Positions 41,867 to 50,773 of a stretch of DNA of 64,000 bases are shown piece after piece. The position numbers and the translations under genes are program-made. The DNA is taken from the NCBI RefSeq assembly GCF_010730575.1, contig NZ_AP022614.1:5642001-5706000 (forward strand), written 5' to 3'. This DNA comes from Mycobacterium parmense. Its GTDB lineage: Bacteria > Actinomycetota > Actinomycetes > Mycobacteriales > Mycobacteriaceae. The first letter of the stretch is position 1. The number at the start of each line of letters is the position of its first letter. A model generated the notes under the pieces. That model saw only the letters and a program-made list of their open reading frames with translations. It did no database searches and was not told the DNA's origin.

Positions 41867-43039
41867 ATGGATCTCGACTTCACGCCTGACCAGCTCGAGT
41901 TCCGTGACGAGGTCCGCACGTGGCTCGACGAGAACAAGCCGACCGAGCCACGGCCGCGCGACGATACGGGTATCCGCGAATACGACCTCGCGTGGCAGCG
42001 CAGGCAATGGGAAGGCGGCTGGGCCGGCATCGCCTGGCCGACAGAATACGGCGGCAAGGGGCTGACGCTGCTCCAGCAGCTGATCTGGTACGAGGAATAC
42101 GCCGCGCGGGGGTTCCCTGGGATCGATGCGTGCTTCGTCGGTAACTCGCACGCCGGGCCGACCCTGATCACCAGGGCAACCGACGAACAAAAGTCCTTTC
42201 ACTTGCCCAAAATACTTGGTGGTGAAGTGATTTGGTGTCAGGGCTTCTCTGAGCCCGACGCAGGATCGGACCTGGCGGCATTGCGCACCAAGGCGGTGGT
42301 GGACGGCGAGCACCTGGTGGTCTCGGGGCAGAAGCTGTGGACCAGCTTCGCCACCGTCGCCGATTACCAGGAGCTGCTGGTGCGCACCGACAACACCGGC
42401 GGCAAGCACAAGGGCATCACCTGGGTGATCTGCGACATGAGCACACCGGGCATCGACGTCCGCCCGATCGAAACCATCGAGGGCGGTTCGGAATTCTGCG
42501 AAGTGTTCTACGACGACGTCCGCATCCCGCTGGGCAACGTGGTTGGTGCTGTGGGTGACGGCTGGTCGGTCGCGATGGCGACATTGTCCTTCGAGCGCGG
42601 CACCGCGTTCACCGCCAACCAGGTCCGGCTGGCGAAGATCATCGAGGACCTCATCGACTATGCCCGCGACCACGTCGGACCGGACGGCCGCAGACCCGCC
42701 ATCGCCGACGACGAGATCGCCCGGCGGCTGGCCCGGGCCCGCGCCGCGGTGGCGGCGCTGCGGGCGCTCACCTACACCAATATCTGCGAGGCAATGAAGA
42801 CCGAGACGCCCGGCCCTCGTGGTTCGATCGTGAAGCTGATGTACGCCGAACTAGCCAAGGAGATCGGCAAATTGGCGATGGACGTTCTCGGTCCGGCCTC
42901 GGTCCGGTATTCGTCGCGCTGGGACGTCGACGGCTGGGTCGGTTACTACTACTACAGCTTCTCCCAGGCCATCGGCGGCGGAACGTCGGAGATTCAGCGC
43001 AACATTGTCGGCGAACGCGTGCTGGGGCTGCCCAGATGA
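41867..43039 (+). CDS. acyl-CoA dehydrogenase, alpha-type
   Basis: 390 residues, 45 bases after HpaI. Seen: CQGFSEPDAGSDLAALRTKA, GQKLWTSFATVADYQ and IGGGTSEIQRNIVGERVLGL. The MCAD base position is Gly, as in alpha subunits of heteromeric FadE pairs. The gene 12 bases downstream (43052) codes for a beta-type protein, so an alpha2beta2 enzyme acting on a bulky acyl-CoA is expected. Confidence 0.93.
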   Translation: MDLDFTPDQLEFRDEVRTWLDENKPTEPRPRDDTGIREYDLAWQRRQWEGGWAGIAWPTEYGGKGLTLLQQLIWYEEYAARGFPGIDACFVGNSHAGPTLITRATDEQKSFHLPKILGGEVIWCQGFSEPDAGSDLAALRTKAVVDGEHLVVSGQKLWTSFATVADYQELLVRTDNTGGKHKGITWVICDMSTPGIDVRPIETIEGGSEFCEVFYDDVRIPLGNVVGAVGDGWSVAMATLSFERGTAFTANQVRLAKIIEDLIDYARDHVGPDGRRPAIADDEIARRLARARAAVAALRALTYTNICEAMKTETPGPRGSIVKLMYAELAKEIGKLAMDVLGPASVRYSSRWDVDGWVGYYYYSFSQAIGGGTSEIQRNIVGERVLGLPR

Positions 43040-43051
43040 GAGGACCAAACG

Positions 43052-44074
43052 GTGGATCTGCTGCCCGGAGTTGAGCAACTCGAAATCGTCACGGCAGCAG
43101 GAGAATTTCTCGCCGATCGGATGCCGGTTGAACGGATTCGCGCCAATCGCCATGCGGCTGCCCCGATTCCCGATTCGCTATGGCGACAATGCGCCGAGCT
43201 GGGCCTGCTTACGCTCGGACTCGACGAGGAGTCCGGCGGGTCAGGCCGTCCCTTGGACGACGAGGCACTACTGTTCGTCGAACTCGGCAAGCGCCTAGCG
43301 CCAGGGCCCTTCCTGGCCTGCACGTTGGGCGCCCGGGTGGCTGCCCGTTGCGGAGACGACGCGCTGGCGCAACGGATCGGCTCGGGGGCGTCCAGGGTGG
43401 CTCTTGCGGTATTGCGTGGCGACGGCGACGTTCGCCCTGTCAAGGGCACTTTCGATCTGTTCGACCCGGCAGGCGCCTCGCACGCCTTGGTGGTGGCCCG
43501 CAGCGGTGCCGCTCTGGTCGGCATCGATTCCTTCGGCTCACTGGCGCCCGTGGTCGCGGCAGACCCCGGTACCCGGATATCGACGGCCACAGCGGCATCC
43601 GCCGAACCGCTGCACTGGCTGGCTGTCGACGACGAATGGATCTGGGGCCGCGCCATGGTGTTGACCGCGGCGTACCTCACCGGGTTGGCCGCGGCCGCCG
43701 CGGCGTCAGCCACCGAACACGCCAAGACTCGTGAGCAGTTCGGCAAACCCATCGGCGTGCACCAGGCGATCAAGCACGCCTGCGTCAACATGGGGATCGC
43801 CGCCGAGGCGGCACAGGCGCAGACGTTCTTCGCCGCGATTGCGGTGGCGGGCGGACGCGCCGACGCACTGCTGCAGTTGCTGTCGGCCGTCACGGCGGCC
43901 GGCTCGGCGGCCGTCGACAATGCCGCCGCAGGCATCCAGGTATTCGGCGGGATGGGTTATACGTTCGAGAACGACATGCACCTCTATCTGAAGCGCGCGC
44001 ATGTGTTTCGCCACCTGTTCGGTGAGCCTACCGACGTGCTAGCCGAGCTGCTGGCCCAGGACCGCGCCCAGTGA
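43052..44074 (+). CDS. acyl-CoA dehydrogenase, beta-type
   Basis: 340 residues from GTG 43052. Short beta-type chain: FGKPIGVHQAIKHACVNMGI and QVFGGMGYTFENDMHLYLKR, with no recognisable EPGAGSD loop. Such subunits bind FAD together with the alpha chain at 41867. Its stop overlaps the Ltp start (44071) by four bases. Confidence 0.9.
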   Translation: MDLLPGVEQLEIVTAAGEFLADRMPVERIRANRHAAAPIPDSLWRQCAELGLLTLGLDEESGGSGRPLDDEALLFVELGKRLAPGPFLACTLGARVAARCGDDALAQRIGSGASRVALAVLRGDGDVRPVKGTFDLFDPAGASHALVVARSGAALVGIDSFGSLAPVVAADPGTRISTATAASAEPLHWLAVDDEWIWGRAMVLTAAYLTGLAAAAAASATEHAKTREQFGKPIGVHQAIKHACVNMGIAAEAAQAQTFFAAIAVAGGRADALLQLLSAVTAAGSAAVDNAAAGIQVFGGMGYTFENDMHLYLKRAHVFRHLFGEPTDVLAELLAQDRAQ

Positions 44075-45231
44075 GCGGCACCGCTGGGGCCGTAGCCATC
44101 GCGGGCGTCGCCCTGTCCGACGTGGGGCGGGTCGACGACAAGGGACCCTACGAGCTGATCGCGCAGGCCAGCCGGCGCGCGCTGGCCGACGCCGGCCTGA
44201 CACCCAACGATGTCGACGGGTTGGCCTCCACCGGTCAGGGCACACTGCCCCCCGTCGATGTCGGCGAGTATCTCGGGCTGCGGCCACGCTGGATCGATTC
44301 CACAGCGGTCGGGGGAGCATCGTGGGAGGTGATGGCCGCCCACGCGGCCGACGCGATCGCCGCCGGGCACGCCGATGTGGTGCTGCTGACCTACGGCTCG
44401 ACCGCCCGCTCGGATCTCCGAAAAGGGTTGCGTGGGGCCAACATCAACTGGGGTGCGCGTGGGCCACTGCAGTGGGAGGCACCCTACGGCCACACCCTGA
44501 TCTCTAAGTACGCGATGGCCGCGCGGCGGCATATGTTCACCTACGGCAGCACGATCGAGCAGCTGGCCGAGGTCGCCGTGTCCGCGCGGTTCAACGCGGC
44601 CGACAATCCCGCGGCCTACTACCGCGATCCGATCACCATCGACGAGGTGCTAGGCGGACCGATGATCGCCGACCCGTTCACCAAGCTGCACTGCTGCATT
44701 CGTAGCGACGGGGGTGCCGCCGCCGTTCTCGTTAGTGCGGAACGCGCGAAGGATCTACGTAGTAAGCCAGTGTGGGTGCTCGGTTCAGCGGAAACGACCT
44801 CGCACATGCTCACCTCCCAGTGGGACGACCTCACCGTCGGCCCGGCCGCGGTCAGCGGACCGCTGGCCTTCGCCCGCGCCGGGGTCGCGCCGTCCGACGT
44901 CGACGTCGCCGAAATCTACGACGCGTTCACCTACATGTTGCTGCTCACCATCGAAGACCTCGGCTTCTGCCCCAAGGGGGAGGGCGGTGCCTTCGTCGAG
45001 AAAGGTGCGCTGCGCCTGGGCGGCGCGCTTCCCACCAACACCGACGGCGGCGGGCTGTCGGCGTGCCACCCAGGCCAGCGCGGGTTGTTCCTGCTGGTCG
45101 AGGCGGCGCGACAGTTGCGCGGCGAATGCGGCCCGCGCCAAGTGCCCGATGCCAAGATCGCCTGTGTCAGCGGCACCGGCGGCTGGTTCTGCTCCAGCGG
45201 CACAATGATTCTTGGCGCCGAGGAGCCATAG
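44071..45231 (+). CDS. Ltp2-like thiolase-fold protein (predicted retro-aldolase)
   Basis: 386 residues from GTG 44071. The nucleophile region (STAVGGASWEVMAAH) lacks cysteine; Y283 in EIYDAFTYML matches the Ltp2 tyrosine; LPTNTDGGGLSACHPGQRG near the end deviates from the GGQLSG of its relatives. No DUF35 gene is adjacent; the closest is 37290 in the divergent operon. Follows the two-subunit acyl-CoA dehydrogenase, so a dehydrogenate-hydrate-cleave sequence is likely. Confidence 0.87.
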   Translation: MSGTAGAVAIAGVALSDVGRVDDKGPYELIAQASRRALADAGLTPNDVDGLASTGQGTLPPVDVGEYLGLRPRWIDSTAVGGASWEVMAAHAADAIAAGHADVVLLTYGSTARSDLRKGLRGANINWGARGPLQWEAPYGHTLISKYAMAARRHMFTYGSTIEQLAEVAVSARFNAADNPAAYYRDPITIDEVLGGPMIADPFTKLHCCIRSDGGAAAVLVSAERAKDLRSKPVWVLGSAETTSHMLTSQWDDLTVGPAAVSGPLAFARAGVAPSDVDVAEIYDAFTYMLLLTIEDLGFCPKGEGGAFVEKGALRLGGALPTNTDGGGLSACHPGQRGLFLLVEAARQLRGECGPRQVPDAKIACVSGTGGWFCSSGTMILGAEEP

Positions 45232-46731
45232 ATGGCCAGCGCACCGCTGAGCACCGAAGTCGTCGACACCCGGGAGATGTTGGAGGCAGCGGCTGCCGTC
45301 CACGGGAATGTCGAAGCGTATGTCGAGCCTGGGGCGCGAATCACGTTCGCGGAGTGGATCGGCCGCGCCCGTGGCGTGGCGACCCAGTTCGCCGACCTCG
45401 GCGTCGGCAAGGGCGACGTGGTCACGCTGTGGCTGCCGTCGGGCATCGACTATGCGACGTGTTACGCCGCCGCGGCGATGATCGGCGCCATCACCGCCGG
45501 CCTGAACCCCCGGCTCGGCCGTCGTGAGATCGAATCGATTCTGCAGCAAGCCGATCCAGCGTTGATCGTCGCCGACGAGCATCTCGGCGCGCTACCCGAT
45601 ACCGGGCACCAGCTGCTGTCGCGGGATGCGCTGTGCAGCGACCCGTCGCGATCGGCACCGCCTGCCGTGGAGCTCAACCGCCGGGACCTGGTTGCGTTGA
45701 TCTTCACCAGCGGCACGACGGGGACGCCTAAGGGCGCGGCCTTCGATGCCGACCGACTGGCTGCGGGCGCGGCAGCATCAGGCGTGATGAGCGCGCCCTA
45801 CGACAGGCGCCTTACGTCGACGCCGTTTTCGCACGCCGGCTACATGTTCAAGCTCTGGGATCAATTGGTGTGGGGCAGCACGCTGGTGGTGCCACCGACA
45901 CCGTGGTCGGCAAGGGGCATGTTCGACGTGCTCCGCGACGAGCGCGTCACCGTAGCGGGTGCGGTCCCGACTCAATGGGCCAAACTGCTCGATGTCGACG
46001 GTGTGAGCCCCGAGGCGTTGCCGCACTTGCGGATCGGGGTGGTGGCGACCGCTCCGGCGCCGCCCGAACTGGTACGGCGGGTCGCCGGGGGCATCGGGGT
46101 ACCACTGGTGGTGCGGTATGCGATGACCGAGTGCCCGACCATCTGCGGCACCGAACCGACCGACGCCCCCGAGATTCAGTTCCGCACCGTGGGGCGGCCC
46201 GCCGCGGGCATGGACGTACGGATCGGATCCGACGGCGTGGTCGAGGTGCGCGGCCCCTGCGTGATGCGTGGCTACTGGCGTAACCCGGAGCTGACCGCAG
46301 AGGTGCTGCGCGACGGTTGGCTGCGTACCGGCGACGTCGGCGTGCTCGGCGACGACGGCAATATCACACTTGTGGGGCGCCGCGGTGACATGTACATCCG
46401 GGGTGGCTACAACGTCCACCCCGGCGAGGTCGAGCGGACGCTCACCGGCCACCCGGGTGTGAAACAGGCTGCCGTGATTGGCCGATCCGCGCCGGTGATC
46501 GGCGAGATCGGCGTCGCGTGCGTGGTACCCGCGGACGCCACCGCTCCGCCGACACTGGCCGAGTTGCGAACTCACGTGGCGGGCGAACTGGCGGACTACA
46601 AGGCGCCCGACGAACTGCTGATCGTCGACGAACTGCCGCTGACTCCGATGCTCAAACCGGACCGGCCTGCTCTGCGTGGACTAATCACACTGCGCAACGA
46701 GGACATTCAACGTCTAAGACGGCCAGGATGA
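45232..46731 (+). CDS. AMP-forming CoA ligase
   Basis: 499 residues; ATG directly abuts the Ltp stop. Motifs: LIFTSGTTGTPKGAAFD, VRYAMTECPTICGTEP, WLRTGDVGVLGDDGNI, GRRGDMYIRGGYNVHPGEVE, catalytic lysine in TPMLKPDRPAL. Last gene of the 39316 operon; it probably activates the acid released by the C-C hydrolase or the entry substrate. Confidence 0.94.
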   Translation: MASAPLSTEVVDTREMLEAAAAVHGNVEAYVEPGARITFAEWIGRARGVATQFADLGVGKGDVVTLWLPSGIDYATCYAAAAMIGAITAGLNPRLGRREIESILQQADPALIVADEHLGALPDTGHQLLSRDALCSDPSRSAPPAVELNRRDLVALIFTSGTTGTPKGAAFDADRLAAGAAASGVMSAPYDRRLTSTPFSHAGYMFKLWDQLVWGSTLVVPPTPWSARGMFDVLRDERVTVAGAVPTQWAKLLDVDGVSPEALPHLRIGVVATAPAPPELVRRVAGGIGVPLVVRYAMTECPTICGTEPTDAPEIQFRTVGRPAAGMDVRIGSDGVVEVRGPCVMRGYWRNPELTAEVLRDGWLRTGDVGVLGDDGNITLVGRRGDMYIRGGYNVHPGEVERTLTGHPGVKQAAVIGRSAPVIGEIGVACVVPADATAPPTLAELRTHVAGELADYKAPDELLIVDELPLTPMLKPDRPALRGLITLRNEDIQRLRRPG

Positions 46732-46748
46732 AGAAGTCCAGCGGTAAC

Positions 46749-47393
46749 TCATGGCTGATCCGGGTGTAGCTCGATGAACAGGCCCTCGGCTTCGGCGCAT
46801 AGCGTGTCCCCGTGGGTGAGCTCCGCGCGCAGAATTCGTTTGCGCCCTTGCTCGCTGACAAACCATGCCCGTACCGCGAGTTCCACGCCGACGGGTGTGA
46901 TGGACCGGAAGTCGGTGTGCAGATACGCCGTTCGCGCGGGGGCGCGGTCACCGCTACTGGCCAGTCGGCCAAGCACCTCGTCGAATAACAGCGGGATGGC
47001 CCCGCCGTGGACGGCTCCGCCGCCGCCTAGGAAGTACCGGCCGAACGTTATCGACCCCTCGACTTTCTCATGGTCGCCCGCTATCGGAATGAAGTTGGGG
47101 GACATGGTTTGTCCACGTCCTGGCAGATCGAGCCGGCGGGCGAAGATCTGTCGTCGCTCGGGGACTGCGGACTGGGCCAAGCGGTCGGCCCATCGCTGCA
47201 ATTCCTGCTTTAACGCGACTATGGTCGCCGCGTCCGGAGCGGCTGCAGCCACAGCGTCGAGGAAATCGCGCAGGGCGTCGATCATGTCGCCGTACTCGGC
47301 GCCGCCGCCCGGGTTGCGTACGGTCGGCTCCTGCCAGGCCCGCATCGGCGGAAACCCGCCCCGTGGCGCCGGTTCATGGGTCACTTCGCACAC
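46749..47393 (-). CDS. PaaI-like hot-dog thioesterase
   Basis: 214 residues from GTG 47393; the operator at 47414 limits any longer start. Hot-dog core YFLGGGGAVHGGAIPLLFDEVLG then HTDFRSITPVGVELAVRAWF is typical of PaaI-type thioesterases; about 80 extra N-terminal residues are helical. Probably hydrolyses stalled acyl-CoAs. Divergent from the CoA transferase (47512), with a 17-bp element between them that recurs before the TetR at 49958. Confidence 0.82.
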   Translation of the reverse strand: MCEVTHEPAPRGGFPPMRAWQEPTVRNPGGGAEYGDMIDALRDFLDAVAAAAPDAATIVALKQELQRWADRLAQSAVPERRQIFARRLDLPGRGQTMSPNFIPIAGDHEKVEGSITFGRYFLGGGGAVHGGAIPLLFDEVLGRLASSGDRAPARTAYLHTDFRSITPVGVELAVRAWFVSEQGRKRILRAELTHGDTLCAEAEGLFIELHPDQP

Positions 47394-47413
47394 CGTTCCG
47401 CCATGTCCCAAGA

Positions 47414-47430
47414 CTAATGCATTGACATTA
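47414..47430. promoter_or_regulatory. CTAATGCATTGACATTA, TetR operator candidate (copy 1)
   Basis: Contains the inverted repeat TAATG-N6-CATTA. The same 17 bases occur on the opposite strand at 50692-50708, in front of the TetR gene 49958-50635. Lies between the divergent thioesterase and CoA-transferase genes. An exact 17-mer in two promoters flanking a regulator gene strongly suggests its binding site. Confidence 0.65.
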
Positions 47431-47511
47431 ATCTTGCGCGCTGCGATGCTGGCGTGGCGTGCGTCACAACGCGTCGTGACCACAGCCGCGAGTAGACGGT
47501 AGGGAGCGAAC

Positions 47512-49953
47512 ATGGCGGAAGTCGCGTCGGACGGCCCACTGGCCGACCTCGTGGTCGTCGACCTATCGACGACGCTGCCGGGAGCACAGGCGACGCAGTT
47601 CCTCGCAGACTGCGGCGCCGAGGTGATCATGGTCGAGCCGCCCGACGGTAGTCCGTTGCGCGAGCTGGCGGGCTGGCCCGCACTGCTCCGCGGCAAGCGC
47701 AGCGTGACATTGGACCTGCACGACGACGCCGATCTGGAGCGGCTGCGTGCCCTGTTGCGCCGCGCCGACGTCATGGTGAACACTCTGCGGCCGGCCACGG
47801 CCGAGCGGCTCGGTCTAAGTCCTGAGTCATTCTCTGAGCGTTATCCGCGGTTGGTGGTCGCCAACATCACGGGCTGGGGGTCGACCGGGCCGTTCCGTGA
47901 CTACAAGGGCTGGGAAGCCCTGGTAATGGCGAAGGCCGGTGTCATGCATGAAAAGCGCGGACTGACGACAAGGCCGGGACCGGCTTACATCACGTCCTCC
48001 TACGCTTCGTGGGGAGCCGCCCACGCCGCTGTCCAAGGTGTGCTGGCCGCGCTCCTCGAGCGAGACAGCAGCGGGCTGGGCCAAACGGTCGAAACCAACC
48101 TGGTCACCGGCATGGGTTCGATGGATCCGTACAACTGGTTCTACGAGATGGTGCTCGAGCGGTATCCCGGAGCCTTCGAACCGATGGACGCCGCCTACGA
48201 CGACCAGGGCAGGCCCCAGGCCTACCTCATTTATGCACTGCTGGTGTGTCCGACCAAGGATGGTCGCTGGCTGCAGTTCGCGCAGGTGTCACCGAAGTTG
48301 ATCGGCGCCTGGCTCACCGAACTCGACTTGCTGAAGGAGCTCAGTGACCCTAAGTGGCAAGGGTTTCCGATGCTGCCGACGGCCGAACTTCGCACCGAGT
48401 GGTGGGACATGATGATCGAGCGGGTGGGGGCGCGCACTCTCGCCGAGTGGCAGCAAGCCATGACCGAGAACCGCGACCTGAGTGGCGAACTCTTCCGGAG
48501 TCCCGCGGAGTCGCTGGACCATCCCCAGACTGTGCACGAAGGCCGCGCCGCCACCGTCGTCGACCCCGATCTCGGGCCGGTCCGTCAACCGTCGACCCTC
48601 ATTCATGCCGACGGCAAACCGCTGATCCAGCTTCGGCCGGCACCGCGAATCGGCGAGCACAACGACCTCGTGTCGTTCTCACCAGCCGGCGCCGACAGGG
48701 CCGGCGTGAACTCCGACGATCCGCCGCTGAACGGTGTGACGGTGCTGGAGTTCGGCAGCATGTTCGCCGGACCCTACGGCGCGACCCTGCTGGCCGACCT
48801 GGGGGCCCGGGTGATCAAGGTCGAGCCGCTGGACGGCGACAACATCCGTAACTTGGTCGCATTCCCCGAAGCTGGCGGCGCAAAAGTGTTGCAGGGCAAG
48901 GAAAGTGTTGCGATCGACTTCACCAAGCCCGAAGGCCTGGACTTGGTGTACGAACTGGCCAAGCGGTCCGACATCGTGCTGCAGTGCTTCCGGGGCAAAG
49001 CCGCCGAGCGGGCGAAGATCGACGAGGCATCGCTCAAGGCGGTCAACCCCGACCTGGCGTTCGTGACGACCTCCGGCTACGGGGTGGACGGACCGTTCTC
49101 GCACCGCGCGGCCTACGCACCGTCGGTCGGTGCGGCATCCGGGCTGGCGCTGGTCGACAGCCACGACACGGGCGAGCCGCCCGCCGACTTGGATGACCTG
49201 CACCGCCGAGCAGTCAAACTGCACGCGGGCGGGGCCGTCCCCGCAGTGCAATCTGACGGCATCGCCGCGCACGGCGTCGGTTCTGCGCTGCTGGTCGCGC
49301 TGTATGCCAAACGGATGGGACGACCGATGTCCAACGTGGTCACCACGATGCTCGCCACCGCGCAGCAGGCGATGATCGCCTACAACGCAAGCTATGCGTC
49401 CCGTCCCGCCGAGGTAGCCGCCGACGAAGAATTCTTCGGCATGAATGCGCTGTACCGGATGTATTGCGCGGCAGACGGTTACGTCTTTCTCGCCGCACCG
49501 TTGCCGCGCGAATGGCCGGCGCTGACGAAGGCGATGTCGCCCTACGTCGACTTGCACGCCGACGAGCGCTTCACCGATGCCGAATCTCGCGCGGCGCACG
49601 ACGAGGAGCTGATCGCCGTACTGACAACCGTTTTCGCCAACAAGTCCAAGTTGGAATGGGAGCACGAGCTGTCCGCCCAGGACGTCGGCTGCGTCGAGGT
49701 GGTGGAAGCCAATTCCGAGTTGGTGCTGCAGACCGATCCGTACTACGAGGCGGGCTATGCCGTGGACGCCTACAGCCCGATCTTCGAAGAGCACCGCCGG
49801 CTCGCCCCGCTGTGCCGGTTCTCCCGCTCACGCACTCGAGCCGACGCGGGATGCACCATCGGGCAGCACACCGATGCGGTGCTGCGCGAAATGGGTCTGG
49901 AAGACGCCACGATCGCCGACCTCAGGGCGAAGGAGATCGTGGGCGGCAGCTGA
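47512..49953 (+). CDS. fused two-domain family III CoA transferase (CaiB/BaiF)
   Basis: 813 residues: domain 1 ~1-400 (VVVDLSTTLPGAQATQFLAD, NITGWGSTGPFRDYKGWE) and domain 2 ~404-813 (VTVLEFGSMFAGPYGATLLAD, FVTTSGYGVDGPFS). Family III enzymes move CoA between acids through an aspartyl-CoA intermediate. At that position domain 1 has E194 (GQTVETNL) and domain 2 N608 (PMSNVVTTML), so the usual Asp is missing from both. It could still transfer CoA via Glu or have changed reaction. Four bases separate its end from the convergent TetR. Confidence 0.9.
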   Translation: MAEVASDGPLADLVVVDLSTTLPGAQATQFLADCGAEVIMVEPPDGSPLRELAGWPALLRGKRSVTLDLHDDADLERLRALLRRADVMVNTLRPATAERLGLSPESFSERYPRLVVANITGWGSTGPFRDYKGWEALVMAKAGVMHEKRGLTTRPGPAYITSSYASWGAAHAAVQGVLAALLERDSSGLGQTVETNLVTGMGSMDPYNWFYEMVLERYPGAFEPMDAAYDDQGRPQAYLIYALLVCPTKDGRWLQFAQVSPKLIGAWLTELDLLKELSDPKWQGFPMLPTAELRTEWWDMMIERVGARTLAEWQQAMTENRDLSGELFRSPAESLDHPQTVHEGRAATVVDPDLGPVRQPSTLIHADGKPLIQLRPAPRIGEHNDLVSFSPAGADRAGVNSDDPPLNGVTVLEFGSMFAGPYGATLLADLGARVIKVEPLDGDNIRNLVAFPEAGGAKVLQGKESVAIDFTKPEGLDLVYELAKRSDIVLQCFRGKAAERAKIDEASLKAVNPDLAFVTTSGYGVDGPFSHRAAYAPSVGAASGLALVDSHDTGEPPADLDDLHRRAVKLHAGGAVPAVQSDGIAAHGVGSALLVALYAKRMGRPMSNVVTTMLATAQQAMIAYNASYASRPAEVAADEEFFGMNALYRMYCAADGYVFLAAPLPREWPALTKAMSPYVDLHADERFTDAESRAAHDEELIAVLTTVFANKSKLEWEHELSAQDVGCVEVVEANSELVLQTDPYYEAGYAVDAYSPIFEEHRRLAPLCRFSRSRTRADAGCTIGQHTDAVLREMGLEDATIADLRAKEIVGGS

Positions 49954-49957
49954 CGGA

Positions 49958-50635
49958 TCAGTCGTCGTCGTCGGCGATCAGCGCGCGCGTCTCGTACGAC
50001 ACCGGAGCGGTTAGCATGCCGACCCAGGTGTCGACGTAATTGTGCAGCTGTGCCTCGCTGAGCCCGTGACCCGAACGCGCCGCCGCAGCAAGGGTATTGA
50101 TCAGGCTGACATACAGCTGGAAGGTTCGGCCGCGCCGAATGCGCCCAGGCAGGTCTTGCAGCGCGGCGTCGACCAGTTCCTCCAGCTTCTCCTGCGTCCA
50201 ATCGTCGTCGACGTGGTCGGGCCAGTATTCGCTGCGGGCTCGCGGATCCTCCACCAGCCGCGCCAGGAACGGCGCGAACATCTCGCCCGCGGCGATGCTG
50301 TTCGCCAGCGGGCGTGCCAGCAGCCACACCACCGCGCGGGGATCCGCCTCCTTGCCTTCCTCGCGCATGCTTGTGAGCATTTCCCGGCGATCGGCTCCCA
50401 GTGACGCTTGGCGGTAGGAGATCAGTGCGCGGATGAGGCCGTCGCGGGAGCCGAAGTGGTAGCGAATCACCGAGGTGTTGGACTGCCCGGCGGCCTGCTG
50501 AATCTCGCGCAGCGTGACGGCCTCGATACCCCGGGTGGCGAACAGCCGCTCTGCGACCTCCATCAACATCACGCGGGTCGATTCGCCCGAGGCATTTCGT
50601 CGCCGTGACCCCGCAGCCGATTCAGTGCTTGTCAT
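49958..50635 (-). CDS. TetR family transcriptional regulator
   Basis: 225 residues from ATG 50635 (GAGGAG upstream). DNA-binding domain at ~20-70 (VMLMEVAERLFATRGIEAVT, QSNTSVIRYHFGSRDGLI), then a C-terminal helical domain (TetR_C of the RutR/YsiA type by length). Probably represses itself, the divergent amidohydrolase operon (50774 onward) and the thioesterase/CoA transferase pair through the repeated 17-bp element. Confidence 0.92.
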   Translation of the reverse strand: MTSTESAAGSRRRNASGESTRVMLMEVAERLFATRGIEAVTLREIQQAAGQSNTSVIRYHFGSRDGLIRALISYRQASLGADRREMLTSMREEGKEADPRAVVWLLARPLANSIAAGEMFAPFLARLVEDPRARSEYWPDHVDDDWTQEKLEELVDAALQDLPGRIRRGRTFQLYVSLINTLAAAARSGHGLSEAQLHNYVDTWVGMLTAPVSYETRALIADDDD

Positions 50636-50691
50636 GGATCTCCTCACGGTTCGCCTCAGTTGTACCGGCGTGGCAGCGTTTATAGAAAGAA

Positions 50692-50708
50692 TAATGTCAA
50701 TGCATTAG
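50692..50708. promoter_or_regulatory. TAATGTCAATGCATTAG, TetR operator candidate (copy 2)
   Basis: Exact reverse complement of 47414-47430. Located 57 bases upstream of the TetR start (50635) and 66 bases before the divergent amidohydrolase (50774). See the first copy for reasoning. Confidence 0.65.
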
Positions 50709-50773
50709 AAAGTCTGGACTTCTGACGGTTCGGCTGGCATCATTCGGGTGAGTGATCGGACCGCGGAGGGCCA

